The translations under genes were made by a program, and so were the position numbers. DNA of 64,000 nucleotides, taken from the NCBI GenBank assembly GCA_016858145.1, contig JAEHOE010000001.1, positions 2,294,001-2,358,000 of the forward strand, read 5' to 3'. This stretch comes from Edaphochlamys debaryana. Its lineage: Eukaryota > Chlorophyta > Chlorophyceae > Chlamydomonadales. The notes beneath the pieces were generated by a model, which saw nothing but the letters and a program-made list of their open reading frames with translations, searched no databases and was not told the DNA's origin. The stretch's first letter is position 1; the number at the start of each line of letters is the position of its first letter. This document shows positions 35,747 through 47,135 of the stretch, piece by piece.

Positions 35747-38700
35747 ATGGTGTGCGCTAGCATCGTGATAATCTCCTTACTTGTCCTGGCGAGCGGCAGC
35801 ACGAGAGTGTCACCTACGGCTACAGACAGCTCGCGATGGATGCCTGCGCGTTCCGCGTCGCAGCGGGCTTTGAAGGGCTTTGACCTGCCCAAAGACCTGG
35901 TATATGATATTCCCCCACCCAAGCGTTTGGGGGAAGGTGCGTCCTCCTAGGGTGGGCGGGCGGGGACCCGACGGGGGCGGGTGCGAGTATTGGTGCTCTC
36001 CTCACCCCAGGCCTGCGCTGCATCTGGCCCAGGCACGGGTGTTGCCATCCAAGGCCCTTCCCTGTATCTAAACCTCTCCCCGGCCTGCCGTGTTCACAGA
36101 GGCCCCTAATGCAACCGCTTTTGTGTATGAGGAACCTGTCCCCGACGCAACTGATGCAGGTATGCGCTGGGCAGGCACGGTGGGTTATGCCAAGTATCAT
36201 CTTAGCCCATGCCTCCGCCCTCTTTGTCCAACACCCAGCCCTCCAAAAGCGCTGTGCCGTCTCCAAGGGCACCTGGTGCGGCGAGTACATCCGCCAGACG
36301 CCCGTCCCCTCCCGCCCCGTGCCCCGGGGCAGCAAGGACTGCCCCAACGCCTGCTCGGGCTGGGGCACGTGCGACCACGACACGGGGTTCTGCCTGTGCC
36401 CGGCAGGTGGGGGGAGGGAGGGAGGGGTTGAGGGGGTACAGAAGAGGCAATGGGAAAGCCACGCACAAGGAAGCCAGCGGTATGCATGTTGGTACGGTAT
36501 GAAGTGGTGAGGGCACCTGGGCTGCGATAACCATGCAAGCGCTTGAGGCGTAGCTTGCCTCCTACTCCCTGCCAAATCTCAGGTCGCAAGGGGCAGGACT
36601 GCGGGGAGAAGGATTCTCGGCCCTGCACAGGGGAGCACCGGCACTTCTTCTTCCCCAACGAAACGGAGCCCAAGGTGCTAACCGTCTTCTGACCACATGC
36701 TAAGCAGCTTTCTGACAGTGCACCCGTCTCCAGTATCAGCAGCCTGCCTGAATCTGAATGCCCTAGCCTGCGGCTTGCTTGGGCCGGTGCCGTGCGCCCG
36801 CAGAGCAGCGTGGGCCCTGACGGCCTGGACGTGGACCCCCTGATGCCCGGATGGAAGCCGGGCCGCTGCTTCGGTGAGCGGTGAGGGGGCGTGTAGTAGA
36901 TGCGTCTTAAAGGGCAGCGGTGGGGAGGTGCGGGCCTGAGCTCTCAGCTGCTGTGGCAAGTAGCACGGCATGGTCTGCCGAACGCGGCCTGCACTTGCAC
37001 GCCCTGTGACTCGCGCCCATCGCCCTGCTTTGCACTGCCCCCAGGGTACTGTGACACGAGCAACGCGGCGTGCTACTGCGGCTGGGGCAAGTACCGACAC
37101 ATCCCCGCACCGCCCGGCTCGCCGCCGTGGACCCCCCCGGTGCAGCAGGGCAGGGCGCTGTCGGACGCGTGCCAGCCTCGGACGGTACGGCAGGGCAGGG
37201 TGGTGCATGAGCTCCTTAGACCCTGGGTACCGTGGGTACCGACCAGCCCACATGCCAGCCCCAAACCTATTCCGTGTGCCCTGAAGTTCGTTTCTGTATC
37301 CGTGCGTCACCCGCGCGCTGGCCCCAGGACAAGGATGGCAAGCTGTCCTTCATGGGGCAGCTCAACGGCGGCGTGCCGTACGAGCAGGTGTACGGCGACA
37401 GCGGGTTCTGTAACAACGCGACCGGCATTGCGGGGTGCGCAGGACGGGGCAGGCAGGGTCCCTGTGCGGGCGTGGCCTCGGGAAGCGGGATGCCAGTTGC
37501 GGGGCAAGGGGGCAGCTGTCGGCAGCTGCATGCATCGGTCACCTTGCTACGGGGGCGTGGGGGACACGGCCCATGGTGAGCCCCTGGCACACACCCCTGT
37601 TCCTGCAGGAGCTGCGGGGCGTTCCTGGAGGTAGCCGCTCCGTACGACGGCTCCGTCCCCATGGAGCAGACCTGCCTCAACCAGTGCAGCGGCCACGGGG
37701 AGTGCTACTCGGGGTACTGCAGGTGGGGGCTGCGGCCGGCAGCGGGGACGCATGGTCAGCATGAGGGATGGAAGGAGGGAGGCAGGAGCACAGGGGCTAG
37801 GCGAGGGCGTGCTGAGGGTGTGTCACCGCCTTCCACCCCCAGGTGCCGCGAGGGGTGGTACGGAATGGACTGCAGCCGCAAGAAGGCGGGCAGCCCCATG
37901 GAGCCGGGTGAGGAGGGGTCGGGCGGCCAGGTCCATGGGACAACGGACTGCGGGACCTGTGAAGGTTGGGGTTTTTGGGGTCGGGCGGCAAGCGAGCCGC
38001 CCAAGCCGCTCGTGGGACACGCGAGTTTCACGGCACATGTGGTCGCAGCCCCAGCGCTTCGTGCCACACACAGGTGACCACGAGGTGAGCCGCCCCTGGC
38101 TCAAGGATATTGTCCAGATACCGCCTGCTGCGCTGGAGTCGCCGCCCCCAACGCGGCTCCGACCCCTGATCTACGTGAGTGCAGCAGAGGGCAGAGACGG
38201 AGGCCGGGGACCTGCAATGTGACCACCGCAGCCTGGTGCAAAGCAGGGAATCCGCTGCCAATTTCTTTCCCTCATCGTACCGGCCCCCGGCCTCGGGAGT
38301 CCCCCATGCTGAGGCCTGACGAGGCACGGCTTCCAACTCGGCCCATGCCTGCACCCACAGGTGTACGACGTGCCGCCCGCGTATACTACACGCATGCTGC
38401 AGTACCGCCTCCTCCCGTGAGTTTGCGATCCTCACGTGATTGCCAGCCCCTTGCTGCCCGCCGTCTTGAACCGGCGGCGGCTCGCACGCCGGCAGCCCTG
38501 CCCCCCTGGCCCTTGGCGTTCGCGCGGCCACGCTCTGCGTCGCGCCGGCCTGACTTGTGACCCGGCACCGGTCTCCCCACCCGTGTGTCTAGGGGTGCAT
38601 GCTCGTGGCGCCTGTTCCACGGCGGCAACCTCACCGCCTCCACCGGCTGGACCTACGGCATCGAGACGCTCCTTCACGAGCTGATGCTGCAGAGCGAGCA

Positions 38701-41219
38701 CAGGTGCACGGGCAGGGGGGGAGGCGGGGGCACTGGTGCTGTGGTTGGGTAGTCGACCCGGCTGGAGGAGTAGGTCAGCGGCCCTGAATCGCCCTCAGGT
38801 GTCAACACCGTGGGAAAGATGCCTGCGGCCGTACGGGTGATGGCCCCTGCCAGCAGCAGCACCGACGCCCTTTCATTCGTTGGTTGCGTGCAGGACGTTT
38901 GACCCCGAGGAGGCCGACTTTTATTATGTGCCCTTCTACGTGACCTGCTATTTCTGGCCGATCATGGGCTGGGTGGACCACCCCTGGTGGCACGCGCCGA
39001 ACGTCGGTGAGCAACGCCCAATATCGCGCCGGTGCCGCCGTTCTCCAGTCGTTGTGGATAACTGGTCCGTCTTAACCAGACTTGCTTCGTACTGTACGGC
39101 AGAGAACCGGCCCTACCATGGCGTCAACATGATAACGGAGCTGCACGAGTGGCTGACCACGCAGCTGCCCTGGTGGAAGCGGCGGGGGGGGCGGGACCAC
39201 ATCTTCCTGATGGCAGCCGATGAGGGGGCCTGCTGGATGCCCACCGCCGTGTACAAGAACAGCATCATGCTCACACACTGGGGGCGCATGGACCTCAACC
39301 ACACCTCCAACACCGCATACCACCCGGTGAGGCAGGCGGCTGGATGACCCCCGAGGTGTGACCCCTTGTACCGGTAACGTTGCGAGACTGCCGAACGGCG
39401 ACCTCGGGGTCCCCGAGGCGCCCCGCTTAAGGGGACCTTCCTTATCTCCACCTACCTGCGCGCTGGCCCCTGTCTCCTCGTTGAACACGTGCGGCGCCGC
39501 AGGACAAGTATAGCGACTTTGTGGACGGGCGCTGGACGGAGTGGAGGGGCTGGAACCACACGGCGCTGATCGCCGGCCACCCCTGCTACGACCCCAAGAA
39601 GGTGCGGATTGGGGAACCAAGACTGCCCCAGCGAGCACGCGCAAGCGGCACACCGGTGCATCTGCGCCTGACCGGGCAGCTCACGCAGGGCCGCGTGCGG
39701 TTCAAGTGCAGCCAGAACGTGGAACAGGCCATCCGCCTTGCCCGTCATTGCTTGCCAGGGCTGGCTGACTTGGCTCCCCACCGACTGATCGGCGGACCCT
39801 GCCCCACGTGCCCCCCTGTGCCCCCCCAGGATCTGGTCATCCCCGCCTTCAAGTGGCCCTGGCACTACCATCAGTCCCCTCTGCTGGGCGCAGCGCCCCT
39901 CGAGGTGAGCCCCGGCGCAATCCTCCGTGGCGCTCTTAGACACAGTCATGCCGTACAGTCACAGTCATGCCCAACAGCCACAGCACTGAATGGCCAGCTT
40001 GACACCACGCAGCCAGAAAGGGTCTGAACAATAGCTTGACGTCTGCCATCCTTTTCCCAACACCAAGTGCGCCCCCAGCGGGACATCCTGCTGTTCTTCA
40101 AGGGCGATGTCGGGGCGCACCGACTGCCGCACTACAGTCGGGGGATACGGCAGAAGCTCTTCAAGTGCGTGGGTTGCAAATCCTGAGTACGGGCTCTGTC
40201 TGAAAGGATGTGCCTTAGAAGCGGCTGCCACTCCCTCGTGTGCCGTGCCCCAGCGCCGCCTCGCCCGTCCTCTTCCTGCTTCACAATCCACGCTGCCAAG
40301 CCCCGTCCTGCCCCGCCCATCCTCTTCCCTCCTGCAGCTTGGCTGTGGAGCACAAGTGGTTCGACAAGCACCGGATCGTGATTGGCACGGGGGAGCATGT
40401 GCGTGGAGACTACAGCCAGCTCCTGGCCCGATCCAAGTTCTGCCTCGTGGCACCAGGTGAGGTCACCCGCCGCATCATGTACGGTTGACGTACGGCAGCT
40501 CACTCGCAGCAGGGCATGCATTGCATGGCGCTCGCCCCTGTCATTGATGGGAGGTGCCACCGGTGTCCTGCAGCCCCCTCGGGGACCCTGCTCATGGCCC
40601 CACCCCTCACCCCTCACAGGCGACGGCTGGTCTCCTCGGGCCGAGGACGCCATCCTCCACGGCTGCATTCCCCTGATCGTGATGGACGAGGTACATGCTG
40701 TGTACGAATTAATCCTGGACTATGACTCATTCTCAATCCGCATCCGCGAGTCGGCCCTGGAGGCGGTGCCGGACATCCTCAACGCCGTAACGCCCGCGCA
40801 CCTGGCCAAGATGCAGAGGCACCTGGCCAGGGTCTGGCACAGGTGCGGATGCCCTGGCTCGATTACTCACCTCTCCGTGATGAGAGACCCAGACAGCTAA
40901 GCCTTTCAAGCCAGCCCAGTAGTCAGGACTGCGGAAGTATGTAGCCTTCAAGGGTGTCGTTGGGCCTTGCTCTCGCCACAGGTTCGCCTATGCCTCCGGG
41001 CCGATGCTCCGAGCCGAAGTGCGGAACCACATTACGGAGAAGCTGAAGGCACGGGAGGGCAAAGTCGCAACACCCCCCGACCACCCCTACCAGCGCCACA
41101 CGTCCTTCCCATTCGCGGACGACGCGTTCGGTACCATCATGCAGTGGCTCTACCACCGGATACCGGACACGAGAGGGGAGGGCGCGGGGGAAGGGGGGAC
41201 AGAGGCTGTCGGCCAGTAG
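35747..41219 (+). CDS. EGF-exostosin glycosyltransferase GT47, copy D
   Basis: Twenty exons: 35747-35936, 36100-36159, 36239-36406, 36583-36674, 36804-36873, 37045-37184, 37328-37434, 37609-37722, 37843-37907, 38074-38174, 38361-38416, 38593-38703, 38894-39006, 39103-39326, 39503-39601, 39830-39904, 40079-40164, 40338-40456, 40620-40842 and 40982-41219; 816 residues, all phases consistent. It starts at ATG in the context GCGCCATGG with a hydrophobic leader (MVCASIVIISLLVLASGS). EGF-like modules and exostosin follow as in the other copies, with AEDAILHGCIPLIVMDEV. It carries none of the extra introns of A, B or C, so it may show the ancestral exon structure. It is closest to C over the exostosin half, including introns, and to A at intron 2, where 82 and 79 bases are nearly identical. 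The C-terminus ends GEGAGEGGTEAVGQ. The substrate is unknown. Confidence 0.9.
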
Positions 41220-42092
41220 GAGAGAGAGCAGAGAGGGACTGGAAAGGGGCGACTGGGGCGACGATGGAGGTGGAGAGGGGTAGACAGCAGGTGGCCACGG
41301 CATCAGCAGTAACATGAAGAGCAGGAGCGTGTTCCTCAACCAGGCGGATACTTGCAGGCCACGGAGTTTGCTTCCTATGTTTGGACTTTAAGGTTGGAAG
41401 GGGCAGAGCTGAGATCAGGAACTGAAGTATAGGCAGGAGTATGCATAGGACCAGCGTAGCGCATATTACGAGGAAGCAACGCTCGAGGTCTTGGCCAGTG
41501 GGGCTGAGTACGTCCGGGGTCCTACGTAGACGTGTGAACCGAGAGCAGGACGCAGGACGCAGTAGGGCTGCAGGTGGTGCTGGTGGCTTCTCGCTCAGAA
41601 AGCTGGATACCGTATGCGCGGGGTTTGTGAGTGGAGCTGAGCAATCGGCACAGCTCATGGAGGTCGGGCAGCCCATCTGCACATGTAGTAATCGGATTTA
41701 CATGGAGAAACAAGGGTCTCCCCTCACGTCACTCGTGCACTCTCGACATGCATTGCCGTTCACTCACCGACGCACGAGCAAAACTGCGTCGGCCTATGAG
41801 ACCCTCATGCTCTCCTGCTACCCTCCCTCTGCTTGGTTCACCCTTGCTGAGCCCCCGCCTCTCTTCTCTGCAAGACTTCACGCCTCTCCGCCACTGCCTC
41901 CCCAAAACTGCCTCCTGGCAAGCCGCAGGCACCAGCGCACCACTCCACCCTGGCCCGTTCGCGGCTCTCAACTCATCGCGTCAACGTCTATCCGCTCGGG
42001 GTCCCTGATCCGCTTGCCTCCTCGTGCCCCTCGCCCTGCCCCCAGCTCCACGCCTCCAGCCCCCCCGCCCCTTAGCGCCGTGCGCCCCGTGC
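41220..42092. other. Convergent intergenic region (GT47-D and ADP-ribosylglycohydrolase)
   Basis: No gene supported; overlapping frames on both strands lack motifs. It contains the candidate minus-strand poly(A) signal at 41698-41702. No TGTAA for GT47-D was found. Confidence 0.5.
41698..41702 (-). terminator. Candidate TGTAA poly(A) signal of the ADP-ribosylglycohydrolase gene
   Basis: TTACA on the plus strand (TGTAA on the minus strand), about 390 bases after the stop codon of the minus-strand gene. Confidence 0.45.
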
Positions 42093-45000
42093 TTAGGCGC
42101 GCGCCAGCAGGCGGTCCACCAGGGCCTCGTACTCGGGCATCTTGGGCACCTTGGAGCGCCAGTCGGCGGGCAGGGACGCCACGCCGCCCTGCGGAGGAAC
42201 CGGCAGGCCGTGGAAGGTGAGGGGGAGTCGCGGACGACTCACGAGAGCCACAACCGCGCCTCTCCCTCCCCGCGCCCGCGGCAGCCGCGGCTCCTTGCCA
42301 CGTTGTACATCTTCAGGCGCTGGCCATACCGCAGGCTCGTGTCTCTTCCCATGCGCGCATGACCAGTTCGTGGTGCGGCACCCTCTGTGTACACCCGGGG
42401 TTATCCCGTCCCATTATCCCCCTTCCCCCCGTACAGGCACCAACGCGCTCCGCCCATGGCTGCCGACCCACCTGCGCCGCCAGTAGCGCGCCGATCAGCA
42501 GCGAGCGCGAGCAGTTGTCGCCGCCCGCCATGAGGTTGGCGCGCACGCCAGCCACGTAGGCGTCAGCGGCGGTGCCATAGTGCGCGGCGGCCATGGCCAC
42601 GTTGGCAAAGGCGGCGGGGTTGCCGCAGGCTGGGCCGTTGCACCTGGGGTGCAGGGGGGCAAGAGAGAGGATTGCTGCCCCTGCGGCTCGCCTCTCAGGA
42701 GGAAGCAGGTGGGTGTCAAGCCGATCAACTCCCAGCAGCCCCCGCCCGACCAAGCCCCAGGTCGAGCGCATACGCACAAGGCCTTGAAGGGGCCTATCCG
42801 GCTCGCGTCATCGAGGTGCGCCCCAAACACCGAGTTCCAAAACCTCGACCCTGGCCGTGCACTCACCACACGGCGGTGGTGAAGGCCGGCAGGGCGTCCT
42901 TGAGCGCCATGTGCTTGGAGACCATGTCCACCATATAGGAGGACGGCTCGTAGGTCAGCTCTGCGCGCGAGGGGATAGGGTTCAGTGTGGCTACAGCCAG
43001 GATGCCGCATTCGCGGGAGGTTCTGGTATGCCCAGCAGGCTGGAACGCTCACCCTCCGTGCCCGCTCCGCCGAACGCCCCAGCCTGACACCTCGAGTAAG
43101 GGGGGGGACGTCCACCTCTCTACCCCGCCGCGCCCCCTGCCCCCCGCTCTCCCCCGCAGGAGGCTCCAGCGCCTCGACCCCGCCGCGCCCCCTGCCCCCC
43201 GCTCTACCCCCCAGGGGCTCCCTCGCCTCGGTCCCGCCCTACCGCCTGCCCCCCGCTCTCCCCCCGCTCACCCCTCAGCGGCGTGGTGCGGCTGCTGAGC
43301 CCCCGCTGCACCAGCTCCCGCAGCTCCGCGTCCAGGCCGCCCTCGCTGGAGGCCCAGGCCAGGGCCTCCTCAATGCTGGAGCCCTGTGGGGGGCAGGGCA
43401 CTGTGCTTGAGGCGGGCTTGCGTGCACGGCGCAGGCACCCCGGGAGGGTGCTAACCACAAGCCCCGCCCAAGTGGCTGTATCATTTTTCGCCCCAGGGTC
43501 CCGGGAGTGTGGGAGGCGTGTGGGAGGCGTGCTGGATGCCAAAAACGCTCTCGCAAGCACCAAGCCCCGCCGACCCATGAAGCCCCACCCACGACGGCCG
43601 CGAGAGCTCACCAGCACCACCTTCTCCAGCAGCAGTGCGCCCGCGATGCCGAAGGCCACCGCCTGGTCGTTGTTCTGCTGCACGCGGATGGCGGACTCCA
43701 TGGCGGAGCGCAGCCGGGGCGTGCCGGCGTACAGGGCCACCAGCAGGGAGGCCTGGAGGCGGAAGCAGGGCAGCAGCGGGGCCAGCCGTTAAGCGGCACC
43801 GGGCCCTCACGGCCTGCAACCCCCACATGTGCGGTCTGGGTACGTGTCGAGCAATCCCGTATGCTATGTACGTATCCTTAGATGAAGGTGCGTGCGCTTA
43901 AGGCGGAGCACAGCTGGCCCTCTATCCGGTAAGCTTCCGTCCGCACCTTGGCGAAGCAGTTGGCCTGGAAGTCAGCCGCGTCGCCGCACTCGCGGCCCTT
44001 CTTGCCCTCCTCCACGGCCGCCACCACGTTGCGGATGGACTTGTTGCGGTAGGCGTTGGGCTCCTCGGAGGTGAAGTAGCGGTGGATGGCCTGGCGGGGA
44101 GGGAAAGGGGTGGTTGGGGTGGTGTCATAGGGGTGGTGAGGTCGGGTGGAGCTTCGACCCCGTGCCTCTTCCTCCTAGTGCGCCCCCTTCCTCCCGCCCT
44201 GCCCCCTTCGCTCCCTCCCGTGGCCGCACCTGCGCGTACTTGTCCTCGTCCACCTTGCCCTCGTCCGCCAGGGTGCGCAGCAGCGGGATGAGCTCGTGGC
44301 CGTAGGGGCTCAGGCTGCCAAAGGGGTGCTGGGGTGGAGAGGGGGGGCGGGGACGTAGGGCACAAGGGGGGGCCCAGCAGAGACCTGTGTCAGCCCCCGC
44401 AGGTGCCAACCTCGCTCTGCATTGCCCTAGGGATTTGTCTTACGAAGCCCTTAAACCCAAACCCTGGTAAGAGCTAGGTATTCTGGCAGGTTCGGCATTG
44501 CGGTGAGGGAACGGTGTGGACTCAACCCACAGCCTCGCCTTGCGGTCCACCCCAAGCGCAGTGCCGCGGTGCCCTCCCCATAACAACCCCCCGAGTGCAG
44601 GTACCTGGTAGAAGGGGCAGCTGGGCTCGGGGTAGAACTCCGGCGCGGCGGCAGTGAGGCCCTTGGCGGCCAGCAGCTGCGGTGGGGAGGGGAGGGGAGG
44701 TTGCGGGGTTGCCCTTGTGGATCGTGACAGGGGGAACCCCGCCGAGCGCGTGTCGTCTCCACTCCTGCCCCCAAGCTCGCCCACCGCGTAATCCTGGAAA
44801 CCCTCTTTCTCCAGCCTACCTCCTGCATCTTGGGCACATCGTAGATCCCTGAGGGCGACGGGTGCAGCGAGGGGTGCAGGTTGCAGTTGGAGGGGGATGG
44901 GGTGCGCACTGTGGAAGGCTGCTGCAGGCCGGCACTGTGCACATAAGTCTAGTCGGTTCAGGCAGATCAGCTATCGCAGGCCCCCCCTTCAAGTAAGACG

Positions 45001-45331
45001 CTGGTGAGGGCGCTGGGGCAGGTTCGGGCAGGTCGAGGTCAGGGACCGACGTCGGCCATCTTTGTGTGGTGGGTTTGGCACGGGTCCCGCCCGGCACCAG
45101 ACAGAGTAGCTCGCTAGTGCCTCTTCATCAAGGTGTGCTGATCCTGATGCAATCGCGGCAAGCAGTGATAAGATAAGGGTCGGGGCTCGCGACCATCCCA
45201 TCCAACCCACAGTGGAGCGGCATGGACGCAGCGTCAGCCAGCAGACCACCCAGGATCGCCGCCTTGGCACGCTCCTTGACAGCCGGGGCCGCGGCGGTCA
45301 TCGGCGCGGCCACTGGGGCAGCGGTCGCCAT
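42093..45331 (-). CDS. ADP-ribosylglycohydrolase family protein (crystallin J1/SelJ-like)
   Basis: Ten minus-strand exons: 45331-45211, 44848-44820, 44676-44605, 44328-44230, 44090-43947, 43752-43612, 43383-43272, 42960-42867, 42643-42472 and 42188-42093; 359 residues, phases consistent. Family signatures in order: ERAKAAILGGLLADAASMPL followed by HW-IYD across the first intron, the central NNDQAVAFGIAGALLLEKVV, and MAGGDNCSRSLLIGALL near the C-terminus. The family removes ADP-ribose from proteins or related substrates with two magnesium ions. Here the usual GGDTD-type motif reads GGDNCSR and the first motif has ADAAS rather than GDA. That resembles the crystallin J1/SelJ branch, for which hydrolase activity is less certain. 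The start is the ATG at 45331 (ACCATGG). No targeting signal is obvious, though the Ala/Thr-rich first 18 residues could be a short plastid or mitochondrial leader. Confidence 0.87.
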
Positions 45332-45893
45332 GGTCTGTGTGCACGAAACCACCGCCACTCAGTTTGTCGCCAGCAAGCCTGGCAACAAATTATTCGTTAC
45401 GCACCTTCGAGCGAAGGCGCGAGGCTCCCTGAGCGCGGGTGAACGCCTGAGGCTTGGCAGCGGTTTGCAGAGCGGTGCGCATCCTAAAGGTGGTGGGGAG
45501 CAGGTTGCTGCTGATACAAACGCTACTGAGTGGGTGATGGGAGATGTGCCTCTTGTGGGGATTATGCCAAGGCGATGTGCATGAAGGCTCAGAAGGTGCC
45601 AGACGTGCGCAAACCCGACCGACACGCTGTGCACCCCGAGGGACTCGCTCCCCGCAGTGCTCCTCTGCGCCTTCTTGCTAAGTACGTTGCGTGCGTGAGG
45701 GCTTGCTGAGCTGGGCTAAAGCCCTATGTTTGAGCGGGTTGGCATGGACCATGCCGCCTGAGCCCTAGAAAGCCTTGAGCCCCGACATGTCCCTGGAGGG
45801 TGGTGTTGATAAACACCGGGTTGTTTTTGGCAGGCGAAGACCAGAGGCCGCGTTCAGGCGGAATGCCCCGAACGCGGCCCTGGCTTGAACGCT
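45332..45893. other. Intergenic: ADP-ribosylglycohydrolase promoter and H3 3' region
   Basis: Holds the upstream region of the ADP-ribosylglycohydrolase gene and the 3' end of the minus-strand H3 gene with its stem-loop at 45802-45817. The open frames seen here are not supported. Confidence 0.5.
45802..45817 (-). terminator. Histone 3' stem-loop (H3, first copy)
   Basis: On the minus strand GGTGTT-TATC-AACACC, a six-base-pair perfect stem with a four-base loop, 77 bases after the H3 stop. Flanks match the other three copies (CAACCC before), but the loop is TATC instead of TCTC. Such stem-loops end non-polyadenylated replication-dependent histone mRNAs. Confidence 0.85.
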
Positions 45894-46896
<1,003 letters not shown>

Positions 46897-46996
46897 GCGG
46901 GCGGGCCCTTCAGTGCCTGCCCGCGTGTGGGGGCTGGGGAGTCTGGCTCCACACGCCTGCCCCCTCGCCGCACACGCCAACAAGCAAGCACAACCC

Positions 46997-47012
46997 GGTG
47001 TTTCTCAACACC
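46997..47012 (+). terminator. Histone 3' stem-loop (H4, first copy)
   Basis: GGTGTT-TCTC-AACACC, perfect six-base-pair stem, preceded by CAACCC and followed by ACCACTCC. Confidence 0.9.
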
Positions 47013-47135
47013 ACCACTCCTTGACTGCGAACAGAAGGGCTCCCATAGCTACGACACTTACTAGCCGTTTGTAGGTATGCCCAAGACCTGCCTCGTCCCC
47101 CACCCCACCCCTGTCTGTTTGCACCCCCCGGCCTC

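Noticed and set aside
15748..41219. Repeated blocks as a CRISPR array or transposon arms
   Set aside because: The repeats are whole exons and introns of four paralogous genes; there are no short regular spacers, transposase or target-site duplications.
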